A stretch of DNA of 64,000 bases from Candidatus Villigracilis affinis (GCA_016718275.1 JADKEA010000001.1:186001-250000), one strand, 5' to 3'. Positions 48,501 to 57,254 are shown, numbered from the stretch's first letter. The notes: generated by a model from the letters alone, not told the origin. A program made the numbers and translations.

Positions 48501-48677
48501 GAAATATATTTCCAACCCATAACAAAATGACCAAATAGACATGCCAAGCATGGCCCATGCGAACGGGGTCACTGCCACGGCAGGCCGCTTATGCCACGCA
48601 TATAACCCCATCCAAACATAAGGGACCGCAGCCAGCAGATAGATTAACGAAACGTAGATATCTGTACGATTTTGCAT
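45573..48677 (-). CDS. 7TM-PAS-GAF3-GGDEF diguanylate cyclase
   Basis: 1,034 residues. The N-terminal ~215 form a seven-helix 7TM sensor like those on histidine kinases (WSFCYGLEIYFPYLPVKLLF). A PAS domain (NMKDGVIALSTDHRVLYLNP) and about three GAF domains follow. The C-terminal ~165 residues are GGDEF, with the motif RYGGEEIVILLPDT: GGEEI replaces GGEEF, a small change that may still allow activity. An RxxD inhibitory site lies five residues before it. It should make c-di-GMP at the membrane. It converges with the methyltransferase gene, 2 bp apart. Confidence 0.88.
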   Translation of the reverse strand: MQNRTDIYVSLIYLLAAVPYVWMGLYAWHKRPAVAVTPFAWAMLGMSIWSFCYGLEIYFPYLPVKLLFAKIEYIGILSIPVFLLFFALEFTGNSHLLPLRPRLLLWAIPFSILTIVWTNEFHHLMWDQATVVEVRGLKLLDVRFGLFFWVQVVFSYAMVLFASILLVMEMVRRPGIYRVQISFVILGILLPWIGSLVFVGRVNPVPNLDITPLLFLPTSIGLSWAIVRFRLLEVLPLEHLSVLKNMKDGVIALSTDHRVLYLNPIAEKLLDRTESVAIGQPLAHVSGLYWGKLKPYLTGEEFRAEIMIGEGKQATVFEATVSPIVANELPRSSTGTDYIITLHDITERKEMENALSRREAIMSAVSLSAEQFLKESAWGYNVSTVLENIGQAVNVSRMYVAMNYRDENQVLHMSLCYEWTAPDVPSQIDNPNLQHVPIQQAGFSRWENQLSQHLSIHGLVEEFPKSEQGFFKEMGSLSIAVMPIFVENDWWGVVIFEECRTKRNWTSMELKTLHTIASILGSAESRARAEQKLIRRQNTLTLLHEIVREALQASNLKAMAEDLVGRLAGLIFADECFVTLWDEVSVQTSPLASYSATRNTYLPLQPVFGEYTLTEMALNSNSTLVVNDVNNSPYFEREIARHCPAQSVIVIPLVAARNKLGAIILAFKSHHHFLPEEIDVCEQASSLIALAFEKFKVMERAQQRAMTSETLRKASTAVSGTLEMEDAVAHILEQLNQVVPYDSASIQLLVGDELEIVGGRGWSSPEDIKGVRFTIPGDNPNSVVIETKKPYILTDVRKAHKAFSQPPHDHIRSWLGVPLLVEDKVIGLLSIDSAEEDHFTKEDIELAVTFGNQVSITLENARIFQETLTQAMVDPLTGIYNRRGFFLLGEGKFEDMLIRKRDLSCIMIDIDHFKKINDTQGHDTGDKVLAELAAYCKKCVREIDIVGRYGGEEIVILLPDTSLDAGLIVAERVRSTIASSPVKIRDDFKLPVTASLGVACRDENTTTLDMLIKRADQAMYIAKHKGRNQVAFGK

Positions 48678-48730
48678 AACTTACATCGAAGCCTGCTCAT
48701 GTCAAACAGCGGAATCGGTGCTCCCTACCC

Positions 48731-48774
48731 AAAAATAAAACACCGCGCACCGTAGTTTTGTCACAGTGCGCGGG
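48731..48774 (-). terminator. Rho-independent terminator after the 48781-49770 gene
   Basis: Read on the minus strand, an 8-bp GC stem (CCGCGCAC / GTGCGCGG) with a 15-nt loop is followed by GTTTTATTTTT. Confidence 0.8.
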
Positions 48775-48780
48775 GGGATG

Positions 48781-49770
48781 TTATAAGATTACCTGTTGCG
48801 GGCTGACCACATACTGCCACCAGTTATTGTGGATCCCGTTTTTTCGGCCCGCCACCCTCGGGAAATGATTGAACCACCACTTGTGATGTGCGCGGATATC
48901 CCCGCCACCCCACTCGGAGGGACCTACCGTCCGCACATCCCCCTTGAAATTGGGGAAATTCAACTGCCAATCATAGCACTCGCTCTGCACAGGATTGGGG
49001 TTGTTCCAATCATAATCCGACTGGCTGTTGGGGGCAAAGTGGATATTGCCGCAGGCCGCTTTGCCCGGCGAAGTCTTTTCATATTGAATAAAGCGTTTCC
49101 ACAGATTCGCACCACCGCTCAATTTAGAGAATGTCTTTTCCATGATCGATTCAGCGCGATGGCCGTAAGACTCGTGCATCTCGCCAATGTATCTTTCATA
49201 GGAAAACCCCATCACCACAAAACGGCGTTTGCTGGCTTCTGTGTTCTTTAATGGGGGGGCATTGCACCAAAAGGCGCCTGGTCCGCCCATTGTTGATTCG
49301 TAAAAGCCCGCATGCGGAAAGCCAAAGATCCAGACCTCGTCAATTTCACCTTTTGCCACGCGTTGCAGGATGTTGTATTTGGTGATGATGGCGTTGTAAT
49401 TCACTTCCTGCGGCACATGCGGTGAAGTGATCCCATGCAGCACATCCAGATACGTTTGCGGGTTGTAGCGAAAGCCATCAGTCTTGGCAGGGAATTCATC
49501 CACATCCACACGTTGGACGATCTGATAGCGCGCCATCCCACCGCTGACCTGCAGCATATCCGCCATAAAACCAGTGATCAGATCAGCAGGGCGATACCAT
49601 TTTTGCCGCTGCGAAAGCGTCACACCCGTAGCCTTATCCATGACAGGGTCAAACACGATCACCAGCACTTTACTCTGCGTGATCTGCGCGGGTTCGGTTG
49701 CGCTGTCTGGCGGGTATTTGGGCTGGGCAGGTTTAAAAAGGTTGGAGAGTGCGCTGAAAAAATTCGTCAT
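48781..49770 (-). CDS. Uncharacterised 329-residue protein with HExxxH motif
   Basis: I do not recognise the family. Visible features: NFFSALSNLFKPAQPKYP at the N-terminus, VLVIVFDPVMDKATGVTL, a WIFGFPHAGFYESTMGGPGA segment, the motif GEMHESYGHRAESIM and an aromatic-rich C-terminus (HHKWWFNHFPRVAGRKNG, NNWWQYV). It is soluble. The histidine-rich motif could bind a metal but differs from the classic zinc-protease HExxH by one residue. It lies 40 bp after a PPM-phosphatase-like gene on the same strand and shares its terminator, so the two probably work together. Confidence 0.75.
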   Translation of the reverse strand: MTNFFSALSNLFKPAQPKYPPDSATEPAQITQSKVLVIVFDPVMDKATGVTLSQRQKWYRPADLITGFMADMLQVSGGMARYQIVQRVDVDEFPAKTDGFRYNPQTYLDVLHGITSPHVPQEVNYNAIITKYNILQRVAKGEIDEVWIFGFPHAGFYESTMGGPGAFWCNAPPLKNTEASKRRFVVMGFSYERYIGEMHESYGHRAESIMEKTFSKLSGGANLWKRFIQYEKTSPGKAACGNIHFAPNSQSDYDWNNPNPVQSECYDWQLNFPNFKGDVRTVGPSEWGGGDIRAHHKWWFNHFPRVAGRKNGIHNNWWQYVVSPQQVIL

Positions 49771-49809
49771 AAGTTCTCCTGATTATGGATGAGGCTCGAA
49801 CGCCATTCA

Positions 49810-52287
49810 TTACGGCATGTCGGTCGCAAAATAAATCTGCCCATTCACAGCAAGATATAACACATGATTGGGTCCAACCGCAATCGCGCCGACTGGGCCT
49901 GATGGAACTGGATTTGAAGCCCCCGTGGTGGGACGCAGCTGGCTTTGAAGTTCAAGTGAACGCGGTGTAAAACGCAACACGCCTTGCGTATCTGCATCCA
50001 ATAACAGGATGGATTGATTCGGCAATGCGGTCAACAGGATCTGTGTGAAATGCGCGGTTCCAAATAAATCTGTATCCTGATACGCCGCAATAGTGTTGAT
50101 CAGCGGCGACGGATCCTGACAGCGCGTGGGCACCGATTCGATTCGGCTGTATGAGCAGGTGGAAAGATGTCCATCAGAATGCAGCATGTACAGGTCATCG
50201 CCAGAGACGATGAGGTCGATCACATCTTGTTTCTCGGGGGTTTGCCCTCCGAAGAAGAAATATGGACGGTCGACGAAGGTCCCGTCTCTGCCGGTGTAAA
50301 CCCACACCGCACGCGCGGACGAATCAAGCACATACAGATTGCCGCTATCCAAAATGAAAGCGGTCACGCGTCCCCAATTTGTATCCGGCGGCGGCAACGG
50401 AATGGCCTGGGCCACCTGTCCCGGCGCACAGTACAAAAGATTCCCAGCCGCATCCACACCAAGCAGGGTCGCGTTGATCGAGTTGAGCGTGGGCATGGTC
50501 AGGATATCCACCAGCGGACCAACGGTATAACTTCCATACAGACCCGGCTTGCAATTGAATGTGGTATCCAATTCAAACCCGCGCCTGTTGCTGGCTGGCA
50601 CGGCGCGGAGCGCTTCGCCATTGGCGGCATTCAGCAGGAACAAATCCGTTTCACTGGCGGCCATGCGGCTGACATCGATACCGAGGTTGACACTGAATGC
50701 GGGGTTGAACGGCATACGCGTGATGCCCAGCAATTTATCGAGATTGACTTCCGCCTGTTCCCGCAGCGTGATGGTATCTGAAGTGGGGCGGTAAATATTT
50801 TCGGCTTTATCCACATACAACAAAACATTCTTCCACGATTCGCGCTGTTCGATCGGGTTCGAGAGTGCGGAGGCTTGCGCGCTCATTTCCTGGGCCTGCC
50901 CGAGAAAGATCTCGTATTGAGGGGTGCGTCCGTATTGCACATACACCACGAACAGCATCACGACCACCATCAAAGGCACTCCGATGGCAATGGCAAACAT
51001 GGAGAAACTGGAGGGCGCAAATGTATCTCCCGCTTCGGTATTTGGAAGCAGGCGCGGCAGGAAGTTGCGTAATTTTTCGCCGATGGTTTGGTTAATGCGC
51101 CGCGTGGATTGGATGCCCGTTGCCAAAACCTTCGCCGTTTGACGAGTCATTTCGGATGGTTCGCGCGGAACTTCAGGCTCTACTATTTTGACAGGCTCCA
51201 CCACCTTTGCCGTTTCCACTTCATCTTCTTCATTATTGATGTCAGGGAGTTCATCTTCCTCCACCACGGCTATGGGATCCGCCACAACGGATTGCGATGG
51301 CTGAATTCTCGGGATGGAAGCGGGAAAATCGCGCGGGGCTGTGTTGCGCGGCAAACTCGCCGCAACTTTATTCTGTGATGTCACTTCTTCATGTTGCAGT
51401 GGGATGGCATAAGCGGAAGGCTGCAAAACATGCGCCGCAGGCTCAACAACGGCCTCGGGCTCATTTTCTTGAAGCGGGGTTGAAGACACGCTGGCAGAGT
51501 CAACCTGCTGAGGCGTGGACAATGCTTCTTCAGCATGTGGCAGGCTCGGGGTCGTTTGAGGCGGGGTCACATCCTCTTTTTTTCCAGCTTTGGTATCGAG
51601 CGTTCCATCCAATAATTTCAAATTGCCTGCACCATTCGTTACCTGCATGATCACGGCATTCAGATCCACACTGGTAAGCGTGGTGAGCCTGCGGCGCATG
51701 GCATCCAAAGAAGATGGCGCAGGATCATTCAGCGTGCTATCCCAGGCATCGGGTGCTCTTCCTAAAAAGAGTAAACGATCGCCCGCATTGATGTTAAGTT
51801 GAGCATAATGAATGTTGAGGGTCTGACTCGCACCCAGGCCCTTGCCCGAAGAGGCAGGTTCATGAATGTGACGCGTCTCTTCATGACCAAACCAATAGGT
51901 ATGCATGGGGCCGCTCATTGAAAGCGTACACTGCGTATCACGCAGCACCGCAAGCGTAAGCCAGCCAATGACATACTGTCCGCGTGCGCTGGATGCCATG
52001 TTGCGATCAAGCAATTTTTTATTGATAAGGTCGGACGCAGCCCGCAATGAACCTGTGAGCGCGCCCGTGGTGTGATAATAAGCATTGGCGGCATCCTGCG
52101 CCACCTGCAAATATTCACTGGTAGAAAAAACAGCATTACCAGTCAACAGCAAATAAACGATCAGGCGGTCTTTTTCGCGGCCGCGCGCCGCATTTCGCGG
52201 CGGATTCAGCGCAAGCAAACCAGGCAGGCTGGCAATATCCTGTCCGTTAATTCGATATAGAGGAGCTAGGGTTAAATCGAGAGGCAT
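49810..52287 (-). CDS. PPM-phosphatase-like/transmembrane/beta-propeller protein
   Basis: 825 residues from the ATG at 52287; a longer frame reaches 52398 but overlaps the divergent promoter. Residues ~1-260 resemble a PP2C-type fold (QYVIGWLTLAVLRDTQCTLS, GPMHTYWFGHEETRHI, INAGDRLLFLGRAPDAW), but the metal-binding aspartates are not obvious, so it may be a pseudo-phosphatase. A 160-residue acidic Pro-rich linker follows, then one helix (MFAIAIGVPLMVVVMLFVVYV) and a coiled segment. The rest is a ~300-residue extracytoplasmic beta-propeller-like part. It may link an outside signal to a phospho-system inside. Function inferred only. Confidence 0.6.
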   Translation of the reverse strand: MPLDLTLAPLYRINGQDIASLPGLLALNPPRNAARGREKDRLIVYLLLTGNAVFSTSEYLQVAQDAANAYYHTTGALTGSLRAASDLINKKLLDRNMASSARGQYVIGWLTLAVLRDTQCTLSMSGPMHTYWFGHEETRHIHEPASSGKGLGASQTLNIHYAQLNINAGDRLLFLGRAPDAWDSTLNDPAPSSLDAMRRRLTTLTSVDLNAVIMQVTNGAGNLKLLDGTLDTKAGKKEDVTPPQTTPSLPHAEEALSTPQQVDSASVSSTPLQENEPEAVVEPAAHVLQPSAYAIPLQHEEVTSQNKVAASLPRNTAPRDFPASIPRIQPSQSVVADPIAVVEEDELPDINNEEDEVETAKVVEPVKIVEPEVPREPSEMTRQTAKVLATGIQSTRRINQTIGEKLRNFLPRLLPNTEAGDTFAPSSFSMFAIAIGVPLMVVVMLFVVYVQYGRTPQYEIFLGQAQEMSAQASALSNPIEQRESWKNVLLYVDKAENIYRPTSDTITLREQAEVNLDKLLGITRMPFNPAFSVNLGIDVSRMAASETDLFLLNAANGEALRAVPASNRRGFELDTTFNCKPGLYGSYTVGPLVDILTMPTLNSINATLLGVDAAGNLLYCAPGQVAQAIPLPPPDTNWGRVTAFILDSGNLYVLDSSARAVWVYTGRDGTFVDRPYFFFGGQTPEKQDVIDLIVSGDDLYMLHSDGHLSTCSYSRIESVPTRCQDPSPLINTIAAYQDTDLFGTAHFTQILLTALPNQSILLLDADTQGVLRFTPRSLELQSQLRPTTGASNPVPSGPVGAIAVGPNHVLYLAVNGQIYFATDMP

Positions 52288-52380
52288 GTAAGAATATATC
52301 CTGATTGCATATCCATAAGGATGCGTTCCACCATCCACAGAATACACTTCGTCATCATTATACTGGTAAAATTTGCCGCT

Positions 52381-53415
52381 ATGAAATACACCCTTCACAA
52401 CGATTTTTCAGAGATCGATCCGCAGGAATGGAACGATCTATTATCGCGTTCGATAACAGACACTCCGTTCTTGCGTCACGAATATCAACGCTCCTGGTGG
52501 GAACATCGCGGCGGCGGCGAATGGCCGAATGCCAGTCTGGTTTTGGTCAGCGCGCGCGAAGATGAAAAACTCATCGGCATCGCGCCCCTTTTCCTTTCAG
52601 AATACGACGGTCAACCTGCGCTTCTATTAAATGGAAGCATCGAAATTTCCGATTACCTCGACTTGATCGTGGGCATGGATGACCATACACGCTTCGTTTC
52701 GGAATTGCTGGATTTTCTCGCTGTCCTCCCCATCAACACGGCTCAGGGCGGACCCGCCAGCTGGCACGGCCTCGATTGGTACAACCTCCCCGATTCATCC
52801 CCCACCCTCGCTGCTCTCAAAGCCGAATCTACTGCACGCGGATGGGCACATCACGAAGAAATGTATCGCCCCACCCCGCGCATTGCGCTGAATGGCAGTT
52901 TCGAAGAATATCTTTCACGTGTCGAGAAAAAACAGCGCCACGAAATCCGCCGCAAAGTGCGCCGCGCCGAAGAAAGTGAACGCGGCGTGCGCTGGTCCAT
53001 TTCAGACATGGCCGATGTGGAAGCCGAGATCGATTCATTCATCAGCCTGATGGAGCAGGACCAAAACAAGGCGAGCTTTCTCCACGAACCGATGCGCGCT
53101 CAAATGCGCGATGTCATCCGCACCGCGCACAAAAACGGCTGGCTCTGGCTGGCCTTCCTCGAAGCGGATGGTCAACGCATTGCGGCGGCGCTCAACTTTG
53201 ATTACAACAATAAATTATGGGGCTATAACGCAGGCGTCAACCGCGCCTACATGGACCTTTCCCCCGGCTGGGTCTTGCTTGCCTACATTTTAGAGTGGTG
53301 TTGTCAAAACGGACGCAGCGAATTCGATTTCATGCGCGGCGACGAGGAATATAAATACCGCTTCGGCGCTCAGAACAAATATGTAATGAGAGCAAAACTG
53401 ACACGGGCTTTATAG
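52381..53415 (+). CDS. CelD/BioF2-like (GNAT/FemAB-fold) acetyltransferase
   Basis: 344 residues from the ATG at 52381. The signature of the GNAT_6/CelD group is clear: ITDTPFLRHEYQRSWWEHRG, EKKQRHEIRRKVRRAEESE, FLEADGQRIAAALNFDYNN and GWVLLAYILEWCCQNGRSEF followed by DFMRGDEEYKYRFG. Such enzymes act in polysaccharide or envelope modification. The upstream region shared with the divergent PPM-like gene is 93 bp and contains TATACT (52358-52363) and TAAAAT closer to the ATG. Confidence 0.85.
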   Translation: MKYTLHNDFSEIDPQEWNDLLSRSITDTPFLRHEYQRSWWEHRGGGEWPNASLVLVSAREDEKLIGIAPLFLSEYDGQPALLLNGSIEISDYLDLIVGMDDHTRFVSELLDFLAVLPINTAQGGPASWHGLDWYNLPDSSPTLAALKAESTARGWAHHEEMYRPTPRIALNGSFEEYLSRVEKKQRHEIRRKVRRAEESERGVRWSISDMADVEAEIDSFISLMEQDQNKASFLHEPMRAQMRDVIRTAHKNGWLWLAFLEADGQRIAAALNFDYNNKLWGYNAGVNRAYMDLSPGWVLLAYILEWCCQNGRSEFDFMRGDEEYKYRFGAQNKYVMRAKLTRAL

Positions 53416-53437
53416 TTCGTTTTTTTAAAAATCAACC

Positions 53438-53484
53438 AAAAAGCGCAAGGTCTCAAAATTTATTTGAGACCTTGCGCTTTTTTT
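53438..53484. terminator. Bidirectional terminator between the CelD-like and nadD genes
   Basis: A 20-bp perfect stem (53438-53457 with 53463-53482), ending AAAAA on the left and TTTTTTT on the right. Convergent genes. Confidence 0.92.
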
Positions 53485-53495
53485 AGAGATGGAGA

Positions 53496-54104
53496 TCATC
53501 TTCCATACAGGCGATTCGACTCGATGTAATCATAAACAGATGGAAGCACGTAATACCGATAAGTTTCCCCGCTGGCGGCGCGGCGGCGTATCTCACGCGA
53601 AGATACATTTTGGAGAAGCGCATCAATGAACCAGACCTTTTCAGTCAATCCGGGAATCTGCGCTTCGAGGGCGGGCATGTCGAAAGAAACGTCTGGGCGG
53701 CGCATCACACCGATTTTGGAAACAGCAGCTACCAGTTCCGTATTGAGTCGCCAGGTTGGTAGATCCCGCAAGGAATCACCGCCAAGCAAAAGGATGATAT
53801 CCGCATCTGGATGCTGCTCGGCAAACAATCGCACGGTATCTACACTGTAGTGCGGGCCGGGGCGGTCGATCTCGATCCGCGAAATTTCAAAAGACGGGTT
53901 ATTCGCGATGGTCCGCTTCAGCATCTCCAGGCGATGCGGGAGCGGCGTGATGGGTTGCTCCAATTTATGTGGAGGCTCGGGCGCAAGGACCCAAAGCAAA
54001 CGCGAAAGATTCAATTGTTGAACGGCCTCGCTTGCAAGGACTAGGTGGCCGATGTGAGGCGGGTCGAATGTGCCGCCGAAGATTCCGATGTTTGGACGTG
54101 GCAT
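53496..54104 (-). CDS. nadD: Nicotinate-nucleotide adenylyltransferase
   Basis: 202 residues starting MPRPNIGIFGGTFDPPHIGH, the nucleotidyltransferase motif at the very N-terminus. KLEQPITPLPHRLEMLKRTI, DIILLLGGDSLRDLPTWR and the C-terminal NVSSREIRRRAASGE (ISSTxIR equivalent) are all present. It makes deamido-NAD from NaMN. The frame extends 81 codons upstream but without protein character. TATACT ends exactly 6 nt before the chosen ATG. Confidence 0.94.
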   Translation of the reverse strand: MPRPNIGIFGGTFDPPHIGHLVLASEAVQQLNLSRLLWVLAPEPPHKLEQPITPLPHRLEMLKRTIANNPSFEISRIEIDRPGPHYSVDTVRLFAEQHPDADIILLLGGDSLRDLPTWRLNTELVAAVSKIGVMRRPDVSFDMPALEAQIPGLTEKVWFIDALLQNVSSREIRRRAASGETYRYYVLPSVYDYIESNRLYGR

Positions 54105-54201
54105 GCGGGAAGTATATCCCAAAGTTTTAATGGATGTTTTTGTTTTCTTTACAGGTTCTTCATACTCAGCCGCTAAGATGGAATCAATAAAGGAGATCAC
54201 C

Positions 54202-54483
54202 ATGTCTACAAAAAATAAATGGATTACAGGGGTCGGAATCACCCTCGGCTTGATCGTACTATTCTTCCTGCCTTCACTTTGGCAAGCGCTATTCCCATCC
54301 GCAGGCTTTGGCATGATGGGGCACGGCAACATTTCGATGATGAACAATTATGGCTTCTGGCCCATGCGCGGTGGAATGGGATTCGGCATGTCCTTCCTTT
54401 GGTTGGTCCCACTTGCCGTTCTTACCCTGATCGGCTTGAGCATCGCGGCTCTGATCAAGTATTTGAAAACACCCACAGCATAA
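54202..54483 (+). CDS. Small two-helix membrane protein
   Basis: 93 residues from ATG 54202, behind AAAGGAG. Two helices: ITGVGITLGLIVLFFLPSLW and SFLWLVPLAVLTLIGLSIAA. Between them is a Met/Gly-rich loop (FGMMGHGNISMMNNYGF, MRGGMGFGM) that could bind copper or another soft metal. Unrecognised; role unknown. A terminator follows. Confidence 0.7.
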   Translation: MSTKNKWITGVGITLGLIVLFFLPSLWQALFPSAGFGMMGHGNISMMNNYGFWPMRGGMGFGMSFLWLVPLAVLTLIGLSIAALIKYLKTPTA

Positions 54484-54500
54484 TCAGCACAATCACTGCA

Positions 54501-54535
54501 ACGACCCTGTCATTTTATGGCAGGGTCGTTTTTTT
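54501..54535 (+). terminator. Rho-independent terminator
   Basis: Stem ACGACCCTG / CAGGGTCGT, then a T7 run. It ends the small membrane protein transcript and insulates the signalling cluster that follows. Confidence 0.88.
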
Positions 54536-54583
54536 AGTCCAACATTCCTTAGTGGTATACTTTTCAAACGCACAGGAAATTGC

Positions 54584-55486
54584 ATGTCAAATCCAACCTT
54601 GATCAGCCCATCATCACCACTTAAACGAATCATGAACGCTGTCCGCGCTGTAGAGGCGGGAAATTATGTCCCTGGTCTTTTAAGTGATTTGGAACATGAC
54701 AGCGGCGAACTGGGGCAACTGGCACACATGTTGGATGCGATGGCGCGCAACGTTTCCATTCGGGACCATCAATTGCGCCTGCTTCGAAAGGTCATTCCGA
54801 TCGGCGTGGCATTATCCGCCGAAAAAGATTACAACCGTTTGCTTGAGACCCTCGTCGTGGAGGCGCAATTCTTCACGAACGCTGACGCAGGCACACTGTA
54901 CATTCTCGAAGATAATGCGCTCAAATTCGTAATCCTCAGAAACACCTCGCTGGATATGGCCATGGGTGGAACCAGCGGTGCGGAGATCCCCTTTTATCCT
55001 GTAAAACTTTATAAACCCGACGGCAGCGAAAATCGGGCAAATGTGGTTTCGCATGCCGCGTTGACTCACAAACGGATCAACATCGCCGATGCTTACGAAG
55101 CCGATGGGTTTGACTTCTCTGGCACCAAGGCATTCGATGCCCGCACAAAATATCGTTCCAAATCCTTTTTGGCCATTCCGCTCGAAAATACGGACAACAA
55201 AGTTATTGGGGTGCTACAACTAATCAACGCAAAGAACGCAGACACCGGCGAGATCATCCCATTCAAGGACGACGATGTGCTGGAGGCGCTGGTCCTGCTG
55301 GCAACCGCCGCATTGGATGGATATATCCGCGAAGCATCGCTGCGGCAGGAGATCGCCAAGCTGAAGATCGAGATCAACGAATCGCGCCGTACCCGTCAGG
55401 TGGCGGAGATCACCGAGACCCGTTATTTTCAGGAACTGAAAGACAAAGCCAATCAGTTACGTGATCAATCGCGCAACAAAAAATAA
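54584..55486 (+). CDS. GAF-domain sensor protein
   Basis: 300 residues. The first ~60 look like a HAMP-type helix pair without membrane segments (RIMNAVRAVEAGNYVPGLLS, then LGQLAHMLDAMARNV). A GAF domain covers about 85-240 (LLETLVVEAQFFTNADAGTL, SFLAIPLENTDNKVIGVLQLIN). A C-terminal coiled coil follows (LRQEIAKLKIEINESRRTRQ). No output domain is present, so it probably signals to a partner, likely the cyclase encoded 88 bp downstream. AGGA lies 9 nt before the ATG; TATACT at 54556 may be its -10. Confidence 0.8.
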   Translation: MSNPTLISPSSPLKRIMNAVRAVEAGNYVPGLLSDLEHDSGELGQLAHMLDAMARNVSIRDHQLRLLRKVIPIGVALSAEKDYNRLLETLVVEAQFFTNADAGTLYILEDNALKFVILRNTSLDMAMGGTSGAEIPFYPVKLYKPDGSENRANVVSHAALTHKRINIADAYEADGFDFSGTKAFDARTKYRSKSFLAIPLENTDNKVIGVLQLINAKNADTGEIIPFKDDDVLEALVLLATAALDGYIREASLRQEIAKLKIEINESRRTRQVAEITETRYFQELKDKANQLRDQSRNKK

Positions 55487-55573
55487 CCCATTCCATATGG
55501 GTCATTCGATTATCGGGGGCATTTTGCAATCACCAACAATTTTGAGCCGTTAAATCAAGTTATAATTTTCTCC

Positions 55574-57151
55574 ATGCTTCCTGAATCACCGCTTGCCGCC
55601 ATCGAAAGCCGATTAAGGTACCTGCTCCCCGCGGAAATGTATGCATCCATGTGGACCAATCCGTCGGTGGAAATGATGATCGAAGTCCACAAACACCTGC
55701 GGACCTTGCAGCGCATTTTGCACGATTATTCCCCGCGTCAAATATCATCTCAGGCAATGAAGCCGGGCAACATCAAAACCGAATGGCAATACGGAACCAT
55801 GATGTTCACTGACCTGGCGGGCTTCACCAAACTTATGGAAGCCAATTCCACAAAAGGGCGCGAGGGTGCGGCGGACCTTTTGAAGCAATTGACAAAATAT
55901 TTTTCCGCAATGCTCGCGGTCATCAGCAAATCGGGCGGCGACTTGGTTGAGTTCACAGGCGATGCCTTGCTAATCGTATTTCCAAAACGTGACCGCAACG
56001 ATGACACCCTGCATGCTGTCCGCGCCGGGTTGCGCATGCAACGGGCAATGAAGGAATTCGCACAGATCGAGACCTCCGCCGGGATCGTTACCTTGAAAAT
56101 GCGCATCGGTATTCACACCGGCAGGTTCCTGACGGCGGATATCGGCACACCGCGCCGCATGGAACATGTGCTGCTCGGCAAGGATGTGCAAAAAGCCAAA
56201 CTGGCAGAGAGCAAGGGACGCAATGAACGCGTCAACCTGACCCCCACGTCCTATGAACGGGTCATTGACCAGTTCCGCTTTGAGCAGGGTGAAAAAGTGG
56301 AAGACAGCAAGGATCAAGATCAATATTACATGCTGGTGGAAGATGACCTGGCCGATGAAGTGCTCGGAGAATACGAGATCACACCGGTCAGCCGACGCAT
56401 GGCCAGCAGCACATTGATCGATCGCGATAAACAATCGGTATTAAAGGAAATCACCGACCTGACCAATTCCATCGAACCGATGGCGAGCTTCCTGCCGTTC
56501 CCGGTCCTGTCCCTTTTGGTGGAAAGCGCCGCACAAAGAAAGATCGACCCCGATTTCCCCAAACCAACGATCATGTTCATTAACTTTGTCGGCCTGCCGG
56601 AAGCCGCAGACCGCGCCCTGCCCGGCGAGGAAACAAAACTTTCCACAAGTTTTTCCAAGGCGTTTTCCCTGATCAATGCAGTGGTTGAATCGCGTGGCGG
56701 CATGTTGAAAAAGGTGACCTATCATCTCTCTGGTTCGGATATCGTCATTTACTTTGGCGTGCCCACAGCCCACACCAACGATGAAATGCGCGCCGCCTCC
56801 GCAGCAGTTGCGATCCGTGACATCATCATGAATATCAAGCCCCCCACCATTGGGAATTTCCAACCCGAAATCTATTGCCTGATCGGGATTCATTCCGGGC
56901 CTGCCTTCGTTGGGGAGATCGGCGACCCGCGTGGACGACGCGAATACAACGTGCTCGGCGATACCGTCAACACCACGGCGCGTCTCATGAACCGCGCTCA
57001 AAAGAATCAGATCGTCATTTCCGAGAGCGTGCAAAAAGCCATCGAATTGAAATACGAGTGCATATCGCTCGGTGAAGCCTCGCTTAAAGGCAAAAGCGCA
57101 CCCATGGCGCTTTATGAACTGGTGCAAAAGAAGCCCAAAAATAACGGCTAA
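55574..57151 (+). CDS. Tandem class III nucleotide cyclase (C1-C2-like)
   Basis: 525 residues with two cyclase domains. Domain 1 (~70-235) keeps both metal aspartates, D80 in MMFTDLAGFT and D130 in VEFTGDALLIVF, but the transition-state pair is replaced (Q206, K209 in GKDVQKAKLAE). Domain 2 (~330-520) has lost the first aspartate (N337 in IMFINFVG) but keeps N466 and R470 in LGDTVNTTARLM. Together they could form one complete site, as in mammalian adenylyl cyclases. The base-selecting residues are unusual, so cAMP versus cGMP is open. TATAAT ends 7 nt before the ATG (leaderless). It follows the GAF protein. Confidence 0.85.
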   Translation: MLPESPLAAIESRLRYLLPAEMYASMWTNPSVEMMIEVHKHLRTLQRILHDYSPRQISSQAMKPGNIKTEWQYGTMMFTDLAGFTKLMEANSTKGREGAADLLKQLTKYFSAMLAVISKSGGDLVEFTGDALLIVFPKRDRNDDTLHAVRAGLRMQRAMKEFAQIETSAGIVTLKMRIGIHTGRFLTADIGTPRRMEHVLLGKDVQKAKLAESKGRNERVNLTPTSYERVIDQFRFEQGEKVEDSKDQDQYYMLVEDDLADEVLGEYEITPVSRRMASSTLIDRDKQSVLKEITDLTNSIEPMASFLPFPVLSLLVESAAQRKIDPDFPKPTIMFINFVGLPEAADRALPGEETKLSTSFSKAFSLINAVVESRGGMLKKVTYHLSGSDIVIYFGVPTAHTNDEMRAASAAVAIRDIIMNIKPPTIGNFQPEIYCLIGIHSGPAFVGEIGDPRGRREYNVLGDTVNTTARLMNRAQKNQIVISESVQKAIELKYECISLGEASLKGKSAPMALYELVQKKPKNNG

Positions 57152-57254
57152 ACTGCCGATGCAGCTGGTTTTAGTTTCTAATTTTTACCCGGTTGGACTA
57201 TAATCAACAAAGATTTCAGCCATTGCTTTCAAACCCTATTACTGGAGAGGGAAG

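Noticed and set aside
54105..54347. Longer start for nadD
   Set aside because: The extension has no homology and NadD always begins at the GIFGGTFDPPHIGH strand.
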